Shown piece after piece: positions 7,613 through 14,182 of a DNA stretch of 17,503 nt. The stretch comes from an uncultured Collinsella sp. (lineage in GTDB: Bacteria; Actinomycetota; Coriobacteriia; Coriobacteriales; Coriobacteriaceae), in contig UREZ01000036.1 in NCBI GenBank assembly GCA_900547025.1, positions 1-17,503 on the forward strand, read 5' to 3'. The number at the start of each line of letters is the position of its first letter. Positions within the stretch are counted from its first letter, which is position 1. A program made the position numbers and the translations under genes. Under the pieces are notes generated by a model, which saw nothing but the letters and a program-made list of their open reading frames with translations, had not been told where the DNA came from and made no database searches.

Positions 7613-7658
7613 ACAAAAGAGCGGGGGCTGAACTTGAATCCAGCCCCCGCTCTTTTGT
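7613..7658. terminator. Bidirectional 18-bp perfect-stem terminator
   Basis: ACAAAAGAGCGGGGGCTG (7613-7630) pairs without mismatch with CAGCCCCCGCTCTTTTGT (7641-7658) around a 10-base loop. The GC-rich centre is flanked by A-runs and T-runs, so it ends with TTTT on either strand. It separates the convergent transporter operon and flavodoxin operon. Confidence 0.92.
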
Positions 7659-7707
7659 AGGGATGGGGATGCGCTGTGATACAGGCTCTTTTGGAGGCCT
7701 GGTTTCG

Positions 7708-8127
7708 TTACGCGAGCTCGGCTCCGAGGGCCTTGCAGGCCGCCTCGCCCTCATCGTCGGGCGCATCGTAGCAAATGACGGAGTCCACGACGTTGACGCC
7801 GGCCTCGTCGGCGTCGGCCTTCCAGTTGTCCATCCACTCGCCCTCGGCCCACGAATAGGAGCCAAAGAGGACGACCTTCTTGTCGCCGAGGGTCTCCTTG
7901 ACCTCGTCCCACATAGGCTGAAACTCGTCATACTCAAGCTCCTCGGAGCCCATGGCGGGGCAGCCGAAGGCGAAGGCATCATATTCGGCGGCCTTGTCGG
8001 CAGAGAAGTCGGCGCAGGGGATGACCTCAGTCTCGGCACCCGCGGACGTGGCGCTTTCGGCGACGAGGTTTGCCATGGCCTCGGTATTGCCCGTGCCGCT
8101 CCAGTAGACGACTGCGATCTTGCTCAT
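7708..8127 (-). CDS. Short-chain flavodoxin
   Basis: This 139-residue protein has the FMN phosphate loop WSGTGNTEAMA at residues 9-19, right after the first strand MSKIAVVYW. GSYSWAEGEWM near 90 matches the second flavin-binding loop. Acidic residues are abundant, as usual for flavodoxins. It is a low-potential one- or two-electron carrier of the cytosol that can replace ferredoxin. ATG 8127 is preceded by GAAAGGAAG at a 4-base distance. Longer in-frame extension to 8541 overlaps the upstream DUF3793 gene in another frame and is rejected. It lies 46 bases after the DUF3793 gene and is probably co-transcribed. The pairing hints that DUF3793 proteins work in a redox or iron process, but this is inference. 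Confidence 0.93.
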   Translation of the reverse strand: MSKIAVVYWSGTGNTEAMANLVAESATSAGAETEVIPCADFSADKAAEYDAFAFGCPAMGSEELEYDEFQPMWDEVKETLGDKKVVLFGSYSWAEGEWMDNWKADADEAGVNVVDSVICYDAPDDEGEAACKALGAELA

Positions 8128-8173
8128 ATGTCTTCCTTTCGGTTGTGCGGCGTGCGGCCGCGTTTTGTATGCT

Positions 8174-8878
8174 CTATCGGGTTGCCTGGACAAGTTGTCC
8201 CAGAGTGCAGCCCTGTTGATAGATGTAGGTAAGGTATTGCGTGCATGCGCGATAGGAATCGAAGGTCGTGAGCGCCTGCTCAACGTTTGTGTATACCTTC
8301 CATGCGCCAAAGACCTTATAGTTTTCGCCGTGCTGGACGATAAACTGATGGACATCTTCGTAGGGATAGCCCAAAAAATAGCCAATTTCGTGGGGGAACT
8401 CGCATATGCACCCCGTATCGCAGTGCCTATTTCGCGCGAGTGCGCAGACGCTGCCGTCATAGGCGCTTTCTGCGGCATTGCTGCTTGCCAGCGTGATGCG
8501 CGCGGCGAGATGCACCAGGGATGCGGGCAGGTTGTGGACATCGTAACCTTCGGCGGCTAGCGCCGTCGTGGCACGGGGGTCGGAGAGGTATCGCATGAGG
8601 TCCGCAGGGCGGTACACATAGATGAGCGCTCCGCAGGGGCGCCAGACCAAAACGCTCATATGGATCCCGAGTGGCTGGAGCTCGCGGTTGCATTGGGTTA
8701 TGACGGCGAGTAGGCGAGAGCGTCGCTCTTCGATATGGGCGGCGCTGGGTTTTCCGTTTTGGTTGGCGTAAACGCCGGGATAGGTAAAGAGCGAAGCCGG
8801 CTTGATGCCTGCGAGCGTAGGGGAGCAGTTGCGCACGACAGCCGTTTGGTATGTTGGGATGTCAATGGTTCGAGTCAC
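8174..8878 (-). CDS. DUF3793 family protein
   Basis: The 234-residue protein resembles the DUF3793 family of anaerobic Bacillota and Coriobacteriia. The best-kept part is CEFPHEIGYFLGYPYEDV near residues 158-175, followed by GENYKVFGAWKVY. There are many Cys and His residues (for example HCDTGCICEFPHE), which could bind metal or form a redox site. No signal peptide or membrane span is seen. GTG 8878 follows AAAGGAG by 4 bases. The biochemical function is unknown. The flavodoxin gene follows on the same transcript, and a partial DtxR-like box overlaps the transcription start, so a link to iron or redox supply is plausible. Confidence 0.85.
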   Translation of the reverse strand: MTRTIDIPTYQTAVVRNCSPTLAGIKPASLFTYPGVYANQNGKPSAAHIEERRSRLLAVITQCNRELQPLGIHMSVLVWRPCGALIYVYRPADLMRYLSDPRATTALAAEGYDVHNLPASLVHLAARITLASSNAAESAYDGSVCALARNRHCDTGCICEFPHEIGYFLGYPYEDVHQFIVQHGENYKVFGAWKVYTNVEQALTTFDSYRACTQYLTYIYQQGCTLGQLVQATR

Positions 8879-8902
8879 GATGCTCCTTTCGGGTCCTCAG
8901 TT

Positions 8903-8913
8903 GTTAGCCTAGG
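8903..8913 (-). promoter_or_regulatory. Partial DtxR/IdeR-like operator
   Basis: GTTAGCCTAGG fits nine of eleven bases of the central part of the actinobacterial iron box (GTTAGSCTAAC). The outer arms fit poorly. It lies just after the -10 of the minus promoter at 8918-8945, where a repressor would block transcription. The match is short, so this is only a candidate. Confidence 0.3.
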
Positions 8914-8917
8914 AAAA

Positions 8918-8945
8918 CTTATACACGAAAGTAAGCCATGGTCAA
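8918..8945 (-). promoter_or_regulatory. Promoter of the DUF3793-flavodoxin operon
   Basis: Read on the minus strand, TTGACC (8945-8940) and TATAAG (8923-8918) each match five of six consensus bases and are spaced by 16 bp. Transcription would begin near 8911, about 33 bases before the GTG start. Confidence 0.6.
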
Positions 8946-8971
8946 CAAAAAAGTTTGAAGAGGGAAACTAA

Positions 8972-9003
8972 TTGACCGAACGGACATGATTTTGGGTTAA
9001 GAT
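8972..9003 (+). promoter_or_regulatory. Candidate promoter of the HMA protein gene
   Basis: TTGACC (8972-8977) is a good -35. The best -10 is TTAAGA or TAAGAT (8997-9003), giving a long spacer of 19-20 bp. It ends directly at the CsoR-like palindrome. The long spacer makes the call uncertain. Confidence 0.4.
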
Positions 9004-9007
9004 GGGG

Positions 9008-9024
9008 ACACCCCATGGGGGTAT
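9008..9024 (+). promoter_or_regulatory. CsoR-like copper-responsive operator
   Basis: ACACCCCATGGGGGTAT contains a perfect CCCCATGGGG palindrome and fits the known CsoR operator style, TACCCC(n)GGGGTA. It lies between the presumed -10 and the ribosome site of a gene for a heavy-metal-associated protein, as expected for metal-lifted repression. No csoR gene is in the window. Confidence 0.6.
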
Positions 9025-9053
9025 CTAGATAGCGCTACTTGAAAGGGGAACGC

Positions 9054-9437
9054 ATGAGTGACTTGCTCAACCCTGCGAATCTCATCGTGTTGGCCGTCAT
9101 TGCCGTCGGCATGTTTTTTGGACTGCGTCGCATTGCCGCTTCGACACACGGGAAGAGTTGCTGCAGCGATGGTGCGAGCGGTAAGAAGGCCAAGAAGGTA
9201 GTAGTTGCGGATACCGATCCGTCCCACTACCCCTATAGCGATGAGTTGCTTATCGGCGGCATGAGTTGCGACGGCTGCGCTCAGAACGTGGCCAATGCCC
9301 TCAATGCGCTGGATGGTGTGTGGGCAACGGTGACGTATGCGGACCACACGGCACGCGTGCGCTCTAAGCAGCCGGTTGATCGTGGTGTCCTCGAGACGGC
9401 CGTGAAAGACGCGGGCTACTACGTCATGACGCTGTAA
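9054..9437 (+). CDS. Membrane-tethered heavy-metal-associated (HMA) domain protein
   Basis: This 127-residue protein begins with one hydrophobic segment (about residues 10-26). It is followed by LRRIAAS and a Cys pair (SCCSDGASGKKAKK), a layout like the FeoB-associated Cys-rich membrane proteins. A hinge leads to an HMA domain from about residue 62 to the end. Its metal motif is GGMSCDGCAQNV (CxxC), and its end, LETAVKDAGY, is typical of CopZ/CopA-type folds. I infer a chaperone held on the inner face of the membrane, binding Cu(I) or another soft metal, perhaps handing it to an exporter encoded elsewhere. ATG 9054 is chosen because AAAGGGG lies just upstream; TTG 9039 is unlikely. A CsoR-like palindrome in the leader supports copper control. 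The next gene is convergent, with only 26 bases between, and I see no clear terminator there. Confidence 0.85.
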   Translation: MSDLLNPANLIVLAVIAVGMFFGLRRIAASTHGKSCCSDGASGKKAKKVVVADTDPSHYPYSDELLIGGMSCDGCAQNVANALNALDGVWATVTYADHTARVRSKQPVDRGVLETAVKDAGYYVMTL

Positions 9438-9463
9438 GCGTCGCTCTGGATGCGCTTCCTTGG

Positions 9464-9889
9464 CTAGGCTCGTCCGCGCAGTTCGATGTCTTGGATGTCG
9501 TCGAAGTCGATGGCGATGTCTCGGAGCTTGAGGAGCTTGAAGGCGGGGAGCGCCTCGTCGAGGATGCCGGTGCGGCTGCGATAGCCGTATGTATCGTAAT
9601 AGGTGACACGAACCAAGTCGCCACGCTTGAGGCCCTCGAGCTTTTTCGAAAGTTCGAGGGCTTTTTCTTCTGTGAGTTCGCATTTTGGCTCGGCGGTGAT
9701 CTCTTGTTTACGCACGAGCTCGTAGTATCCCGTGAGGGCGGCAAAGGGCATAAACTGCGCGGCACGGCCGGCACGGACGGTGCCGTTGGCGGTGAGCTTT
9801 GGGTCGGCGGAGCGACGTCTTCCCTCGGGGTCCGCTAGGCGTTCAAAAGGTGTCGGTGGCCGCATCGGCTGTTGTTGGGACTTAGGCAC
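9464..9889 (-). CDS. YolD-like family protein, partner of the Y-family polymerase
   Basis: This 141-residue protein carries the conserved RAAQFMPFAALTGYYELV segment near residues 41-58, which marks YolD-like proteins found next to UvrX/UmuC-type polymerases in Gram-positive bacteria. A charged helix (ELTEEKALELSKKLEGL) and a small beta-barrel-like part follow. The GTG start at 9889 lies inside the polymerase gene, whose TAA ends at 9882. The 8-base overlap and AGGAGGACATC upstream point to coupled translation. The function is not well defined in the family; a role in regulating or assembling the error-prone polymerase is inferred from this fixed pairing. Confidence 0.75.
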   Translation of the reverse strand: MPKSQQQPMRPPTPFERLADPEGRRRSADPKLTANGTVRAGRAAQFMPFAALTGYYELVRKQEITAEPKCELTEEKALELSKKLEGLKRGDLVRVTYYDTYGYRSRTGILDEALPAFKLLKLRDIAIDFDDIQDIELRGRA

Positions 9890-11387
9890 GATGTCCTCCT
9901 ACCTGATCGTTGCGTTCGCGCGCGGTGGCGCCGGCGGTAAAGCTCAGCCCCTTAACCAGCGCGTTCTTGCCGTATTTGCCTTTCACGGCCAGCACGGCGC
10001 GTGCCAGGTCGCGCTCGCGCTCATCGGCCTCGATATCGCTGAACAGATCGATGGTGGCAAATTCCTCGGGCATGAGGTTGCCAAATCCCAGATTGATGCG
10101 CTTGACCGGTCGTTTGGGATCGACGGTCTGCGCCCAGAGCTCATCGAAATAGCCCATGATCTTCTTGAACGAATTGGTACGCTCGGGCAGCTTTCGCGAG
10201 GCGTTGGAGTGCGCAAAGAGTGCGGCATAGCCACCGCGCGGTTTGCCGCCATGCTCTCCCACAAAGATGCCATCGATTGCCTGCGCTTCGCGCACCAGGC
10301 GACGCCGTTCGTCATCGCGCTGGACGGGCTTGGGCGCACGGGGCGCGAGCTCGGGGCCGGCGGTTGCGGTGGGTTCGATACTCGATGTGCTCGAGCGCAG
10401 GTGCCCGCATCCGTCCACATACTGCGCTGTACCGCTGGCGTCGAGGCGGCGTATGTCGGCGCGTTCGCTCGCGTAGCCCACAAAGAGCGAGATGCTGTCG
10501 CAGACCACGTGCTTATCGACCAAGTCTAAAACGGCGTTGTCGACCATCTCGCGCAAGACGGTATAGGCCTGTTCGTAGGCATAACCCTTCGAGAGCACCT
10601 GTCCTGTGGTGGTCGAAGTTGCTTGCGGGCGATAGGCTTGGATATCGGCGATGGTTGTCGGCTCGCGCCCGAAGGCATGGTCGATGAGATATTCGGCATT
10701 GACGCCGAGCTCGTCGTAAAGCAGGTTTTCGTCGAGCGCCGCGACGCCCATCAGATCGTAGACGCCGTATTTCTCGAGGCGGGCTGCCACGCCGGGACCG
10801 ATGCCCCAGATATCGGTGATGGGACGATGGGGCCAGATCTCCTTGCGAAAGGTCTCGTCGTCGAGTATGCCGATGCGGCTGGGTACGTGCTTGGCGGTAA
10901 TGTCGAGCGCTACCTTGGCCTGGAATAGGTTGGGGCCGGTGCCGACCGTCGCCGTGATGCCGGTGCGCGCGAGGACCTCGTCGCGCAGCGTGCAGGCGAA
11001 CCCTTCCGCATCGGTGTGATAGAGGTCCAGATAGGGCGTCACGTCGATAAAGCACTCATCGATGGAGTAGACGTGCACGTCCTGGGGGCTGACGTATTCC
11101 AGATAGATACCGTAGATTTTCGCCGACACCTCCATGTAATGCTGCATGCGCGGTACGGCCGTGATGTAGTCGATGCCATCGGGAATCTCAAATAGGCGGC
11201 AGCGGTTGTGAATCCCTAAGTCCTTCATAGCCTGTGTGATGGCGAGGCAGATGGTCGTGCGCCCGCGCGATTCGTCGGCAACGACCAGGTTGGTGGTGAG
11301 CGGATCGAGCCCACGGTCGACGCACTCGACGCTGGCATAAAACGTCTTGAGGTCGATGCAGATATAGGTGTGCTGCTCGTGCGCCAT
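9882..11387 (-). CDS. Y-family DNA polymerase, UmuC/UvrX-like translesion polymerase
   Basis: This 501-residue protein copies damaged DNA with low fidelity. The first catalytic Asp is Asp12 in CIDLKTFYASVE, and the second pair is Asp110-Glu111 in YSIDECFIDV. A helix-hairpin-helix follows in WGIGPGVAARLEKYGV (194-209). The little-finger region starts near residue 255, with SLFVGYASE close to 310, and ends with RINLGFGNLMPEEF. Between these is a low-complexity, Pro/Ala/Arg-rich insertion (about 335-405) not usual for the family. ATG 11387 has AAAGGA 5 bases upstream. The ATG at 11408, 7 codons earlier, lies before the ribosome site and is rejected. The promoter is overlapped by a LexA-type box, so SOS induction is likely. 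A YolD-like gene overlaps the 3' end. Confidence 0.93.
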   Translation of the reverse strand: MAHEQHTYICIDLKTFYASVECVDRGLDPLTTNLVVADESRGRTTICLAITQAMKDLGIHNRCRLFEIPDGIDYITAVPRMQHYMEVSAKIYGIYLEYVSPQDVHVYSIDECFIDVTPYLDLYHTDAEGFACTLRDEVLARTGITATVGTGPNLFQAKVALDITAKHVPSRIGILDDETFRKEIWPHRPITDIWGIGPGVAARLEKYGVYDLMGVAALDENLLYDELGVNAEYLIDHAFGREPTTIADIQAYRPQATSTTTGQVLSKGYAYEQAYTVLREMVDNAVLDLVDKHVVCDSISLFVGYASERADIRRLDASGTAQYVDGCGHLRSSTSSIEPTATAGPELAPRAPKPVQRDDERRRLVREAQAIDGIFVGEHGGKPRGGYAALFAHSNASRKLPERTNSFKKIMGYFDELWAQTVDPKRPVKRINLGFGNLMPEEFATIDLFSDIEADERERDLARAVLAVKGKYGKNALVKGLSFTAGATARERNDQVGGHRA

Positions 11388-11401
11388 CCGTGTCCTTTCA
11401 T

Positions 11402-11415
11402 CAAACACATGTTCT
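11402..11415 (-). promoter_or_regulatory. Second, weaker LexA-type half-site box
   Basis: On the minus strand this reads AGAACATGTGTTTG. It fits the Gram-positive SOS box CGAACnnnnGTTCG except at two outer positions. It is directly next to the stronger box at 11416-11435 and downstream of the start site. It could add cooperative LexA binding, but the match may be chance. Confidence 0.3.
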
Positions 11416-11435
11416 TATCGAATATCTGTTCGATA
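11416..11435 (-). promoter_or_regulatory. LexA-type SOS operator
   Basis: TATCGAA-N6-TTCGATA is a perfect 7-bp dyad. The core on the minus strand, CGAACAGATATTCG, matches the Gram-positive LexA box CGAACnnnnGTTCG with one change. It overlaps the -10 and start site of the polymerase promoter, the position expected for a repressor. Confidence 0.75.
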
Positions 11436-11461
11436 ATACCCGCTCATCTGGACATCGTCAA
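11433..11461 (-). promoter_or_regulatory. Promoter of the polymerase-YolD operon
   Basis: On the minus strand, TTGACG (11461-11456) and TATTAT (11438-11433) each match five of six consensus bases, with an ideal 17-bp spacer. The start site would fall near 11426, inside the LexA dyad. The -35 touches the edge of the repeat at 11461-11497. Confidence 0.75.
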
Positions 11462-11497
11462 AACCTGTCAAAAAGGGACTGGTTTGTTTTGGTAGGT
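11461..11497 (+). repeat. REP-like AAAAAGGGAC repeat, left copy
   Basis: AAAAAGGGACTGGTTTG and the following TTTTGGTAGGT match the reverse complement of the right copy at 12194-12219 at all but about five of 28 positions. The left copy also forms its own small hairpin: AAACCTGTC (11461-11469) with GACTGGTTT (11477-11485), one mismatch, loop AAAAAGG. GGGAC-type repeats of this sort resemble the REP sequences spread by RAYT (Y1) transposases, but no transposase gene is here. Confidence 0.7.
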
Positions 11498-11624
11498 ATG
11501 GTCGTGCGGTTGGATTGGGTTTTAACGCAGCTCTAAAGAGCGCGAAACAGCTCGGAAAACCTCGCTTCGTAGCATGAGCCTAACGATTGATACCGCCTAT
11601 ACGCACGGAAGGGTTGTGGAAAAG

Positions 11625-12149
11625 ATGGTCAATTATGGGTTTGGTATGCCGACGCGCCTTGTTGCGGATGGAGACGTGGCTCGCTGGTGCGGACGATTGG
11701 TCGCTCACTACGGTGGCACCAAGGCGCTGGTCGTGTTGGGCGGTGACAAACATACGCACGATGAGCTCGTCTCGGCGGCGCTCGGCTCGCTTGATCGAGC
11801 CCTACTCGAGCGTGTGCTTTTCCACTGCGGCTCGTTTGAGGGCGACGGGGGAGACGAGCTGATCGACGAAGCCGTGGCCTTGGCGACCGACGAAGGCGTG
11901 GACTTTGTCCTGGCGATTGGCGATGCCGATACTGCTGGCTTTGCGCGCGAGCTCACGCATCGCATGGCGGCGCTCGATGCCGGCGAAGACGGCTTTGTGC
12001 CTTATGGATGCATTGTCTCGGAGGGCAAGGTGCCTGCTGCCGTGGGCACCGGCGAGGTTCCCGTTTTTGCCATTATCGCGCCCGAACTGCTGGAGGGCAT
12101 CGGGTCTCCTCTGCGTGAGTTGCTCGGTAGCGTCTGCGCCGCGGCCTAA
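11625..12149 (+). CDS. Stand-alone N-terminal domain of an iron-alcohol-dehydrogenase-like protein
   Basis: The product has 174 residues if it starts at ATG 11625. That start gives MVNYGFGMPTRLVADGD, which lines up with the usual N-terminus of iron-containing alcohol dehydrogenases, and GGAAGGG lies 11 bases upstream. ATG 11574, 17 codons earlier in frame, has no visible ribosome site. The body resembles the nucleotide-binding half of this family: YGGTKALVVLGGDKH, then ELIDEAVALATDEGVDFVLAIGDADT. The family's GGGS turn is changed to GDAD. The C-terminal helical half with the Asp/His metal ligands is absent, although the reading frame ends cleanly. It is therefore unlikely to be an active dehydrogenase. 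It may be a degenerate or repurposed domain, or a shortened remnant. It lies between two inverted repeats. Confidence 0.65.
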   Translation: MVNYGFGMPTRLVADGDVARWCGRLVAHYGGTKALVVLGGDKHTHDELVSAALGSLDRALLERVLFHCGSFEGDGGDELIDEAVALATDEGVDFVLAIGDADTAGFARELTHRMAALDAGEDGFVPYGCIVSEGKVPAAVGTGEVPVFAIIAPELLEGIGSPLRELLGSVCAAA

Positions 12150-12159
12150 TATTTGCCAT

Positions 12160-12219
12160 AAAAGGACGGGTTTTTGGTTGGTAAAGCGTTTGACCTGCCA
12201 AAATAAGCCTGTCCCTTTT
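12160..12219. repeat. REP-like AAAAAGGGAC repeat, right copy, full imperfect hairpin
   Basis: AAAAGGACGGG at the left pairs with CCTGTCCCTTTT at the right, and TTTTGGTTGGTAAA pairs imperfectly with TTTGACCTGCCAAAA, around a GCG loop. Together they form a long hairpin with a few mismatches and bulges. The right arm, read on the minus strand, is the same repeat as at 11461-11497. It begins 11 bases after the stop of the dehydrogenase-like gene, and its T5 end means that it could also stop transcription. Confidence 0.75.
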
Positions 12220-12280
12220 TGATCGGCTGCCGTTTGGGGGCGGATTAGCAACGCTCGCTGATTGTAGTCTTGACCTGCGC

Positions 12281-12286
12281 TAGAAT
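12281..12286 (+). promoter_or_regulatory. Candidate -10 of the pgi promoter
   Basis: TAGAAT fits the -10 consensus at five of six bases. No convincing -35 is seen at the standard spacing: TTGACC at 12270 is too close. Transcription would start near 12293, just before the leader hairpin. Confidence 0.35.
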
Positions 12287-12303
12287 AGTGGCATCTGAAT
12301 GTC

Positions 12304-12327
12304 CGGGCGCATGGAGGCGTGCGCCCG
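12304..12327 (+). other. Leader hairpin upstream of pgi
   Basis: CGGGCGCA (12304-12311) pairs perfectly with TGCGCCCG (12320-12327) around an 8-base loop, ending 6 bases before the GAGGAGG ribosome site. If transcription starts near 12293 it would cap the 5' end of the mRNA and could protect it from decay. It has no T tract. Confidence 0.5.
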
Positions 12328-12345
12328 TATGCTGAGGAGGACTCT

Positions 12346-14040
12346 ATGGCAACTGTTGCCGCACCTATCGACGCTACGTCGACCGCCGCTTGGAAGGCGC
12401 TCGAGGCCCATCAGGAGAAGCTCGAGGCCGAGGGTATCGACCTTAAGGCATGGTTCGCTGCCGATGCGGAGCGCGTGAACAAGCTGAGCTTTGATGCCGG
12501 CGACCTGCACTTCGATCTGTCCAAGAACCTGGTGACCGATGAGACCGTCAAGCTGCTGTGCGATCTTGCCCGCGAGGTGAAGCTCGAGGAGCGCCGCGAC
12601 GCCATGTTCTCCGGCGAGCACATCAACACCACCGAGGACCGCGCCGTCCTGCACACCGCGCTTCGTCGCCCGGCAAGCGAGAAGGGCCAGCTCATTGTCG
12701 ACGGCCAGGACGTCGTCGCCGACGTGCACGAGGTCCTCGACCGCATGTATGCCTTCGCCGAGCGCGTGCGCTCCGGTGAGTGGAAGGGCGTTACCGGCAA
12801 GAAGATCGAGCACCTGGTGTCCATCGGCATCGGCGGCTCCGATCTGGGCCCGGTCATGGCTTACGAGGCTCTGCGTCCCTATGCTGACGCCGGTATCGAC
12901 TGCCGCTACATCTCCAACATCGATCCCAACGACCAGGCCGAGAAGCTTAAGGGTTTGGACCCCGAGACCACGCTCGTGATCATCGTCTCCAAGACCTTCA
13001 CCACGCTCGAGACCCTCACCAACGCTCGCGAGGTCAAGACCTGGATGCTCGAGCAGCTCAAGGCTCAGGGCGCCATCGACGGCTCCGATGAGCAGAACGC
13101 CGAGGCCGTGGCAAAGCACTTCGTCGCCGTCTCCACCGCGCTCGAGAAGGTCGAGGCCTTCGGCATCGACCCTGCCAACGCCTTCGGTTTCTGGAACTGG
13201 GTCGGCGGCCGCTATTCTGTCGACTCCGCCGTGGGCCTGTCGCTGATCGTCGTGCTCGGCCCCGAGCGTTTCCAGCAGTTCCTCGAGGGCTTCCACGCCA
13301 TCGACGAGTACTTCTGCAATACCCCGCTCGAGAACAACGCCGTCGCGCTGATGGGCCTGCTCAACGTCTGGTACGTCAACTTCTTCGGTTCCAAGAGCCA
13401 CGCCGTGCTGCCGTACTGCCAGTACCTGCATCGTTTCCCGGCCTACCTGCAGCAGCTCACCATGGAGTCCAACGGCAAGCATGTCCGCTGGGACGGCAGC
13501 GCCGTGACCTCCGACACCGGTGAGATCTTCTGGGGCGAGCCCGGCACCAACGGTCAGCACGCCTTCTACCAGCTGCTGCACCAGGGCACCGTGGTGGTCC
13601 CGGCCGATTTCATCGCCTTCGCCAATACCGCAAACCCTGCGACCGACAGCGGCCAGGATGTCCACGAGCTGTTCCTGGGCAACTTCCTGGCCCAGACCAA
13701 GGCGCTCGCCTTTGGTAAGACGGCCGACGAGGTTCGTGCCGAGGGCACGCCCGAGCAGATCGTCCCGGCTCGCTGCTTTGAGGGTAACCGTCCGACGACC
13801 TCGATCTTTGGCGACACGCTGACCCCGTTCGCACTCGGCGAGCTCATCGCCCTGTACGAGCACATCACGTTTGTCGAGGGCACGGTCTGGGGCATCGACT
13901 CCTACGACCAGTGGGGCGTCGAGCTGGGCAAGCAGCTTGCCAAGCAGATCACCCCGGCCTTCCACGACGACGCCGCCAAGGCCGAGCAGGACGCTTCGAC
14001 CCAGGCGCTCATCGAGTTCTATCGCGCGCATCGCAAGTAG
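12346..14040 (+). CDS. pgi: Glucose-6-phosphate isomerase
   Basis: This 564-residue cytosolic enzyme converts glucose-6-phosphate and fructose-6-phosphate in glycolysis and gluconeogenesis. Its length fits the long bacterial/eukaryotic type. Signature segments are visible: SIGIGGSDLGPVMAYEAL, YISNIDPND, VSKTFTTLETLTNAR, FWNWVGGRYSVDSAVG (first PGI signature), MESNGKH, GTNGQHAFYQLLHQGT, and SYDQWGVELGKQLAK (second signature, with the catalytic Lys). ATG 12346 is preceded by GAGGAGG with 5 bases of spacing. The in-frame ATG 12319 lies inside the leader hairpin and has no ribosome site. Codons are strongly biased to C/G third positions compared with neighbours, as expected for a highly expressed glycolytic gene. 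It is monocistronic, with a leader hairpin before it and a strong terminator after it. Confidence 0.98.
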   Translation: MATVAAPIDATSTAAWKALEAHQEKLEAEGIDLKAWFAADAERVNKLSFDAGDLHFDLSKNLVTDETVKLLCDLAREVKLEERRDAMFSGEHINTTEDRAVLHTALRRPASEKGQLIVDGQDVVADVHEVLDRMYAFAERVRSGEWKGVTGKKIEHLVSIGIGGSDLGPVMAYEALRPYADAGIDCRYISNIDPNDQAEKLKGLDPETTLVIIVSKTFTTLETLTNAREVKTWMLEQLKAQGAIDGSDEQNAEAVAKHFVAVSTALEKVEAFGIDPANAFGFWNWVGGRYSVDSAVGLSLIVVLGPERFQQFLEGFHAIDEYFCNTPLENNAVALMGLLNVWYVNFFGSKSHAVLPYCQYLHRFPAYLQQLTMESNGKHVRWDGSAVTSDTGEIFWGEPGTNGQHAFYQLLHQGTVVVPADFIAFANTANPATDSGQDVHELFLGNFLAQTKALAFGKTADEVRAEGTPEQIVPARCFEGNRPTTSIFGDTLTPFALGELIALYEHITFVEGTVWGIDSYDQWGVELGKQLAKQITPAFHDDAAKAEQDASTQALIEFYRAHRK

Positions 14041-14073
14041 TCGCTGCTGTTAACGTATCGCGCCTTATAGTCA

Positions 14074-14110
14074 GGGGCCCGTATCCTATCGGATGCGGGC
14101 CCCTTTGCTT
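14074..14110 (+). terminator. pgi terminator
   Basis: GGGGCCCGTATCC (14074-14086) pairs with GGATGCGGGCCCC (14091-14103) over 13 positions with one G.U pair and a TATC loop, followed by TTTGCTTTT. It lies 34 bases after the pgi stop and faces the convergent coupling-protein gene. Confidence 0.9.
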
Positions 14111-14182
14111 TTGCCGTGGTCCCGGGGCGCACGGCCTTTGTGGAACATCGCCGGGGCGTCGCGCGCTGCGAGAACCCTGCGC

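Noticed and set aside
8128..8541. N-terminal extension of flavodoxin in the same frame
   Set aside because: It overlaps the DUF3793 gene in another frame. The true flavodoxin N-terminus (MSKIAVVYW) has its own ribosome site.
12280..14031. Long open frame (583 codons) antisense to pgi
   Set aside because: It mirrors the codon bias of pgi, which has C/G at third positions. It has no recognisable motif, while pgi on the other strand is certain.
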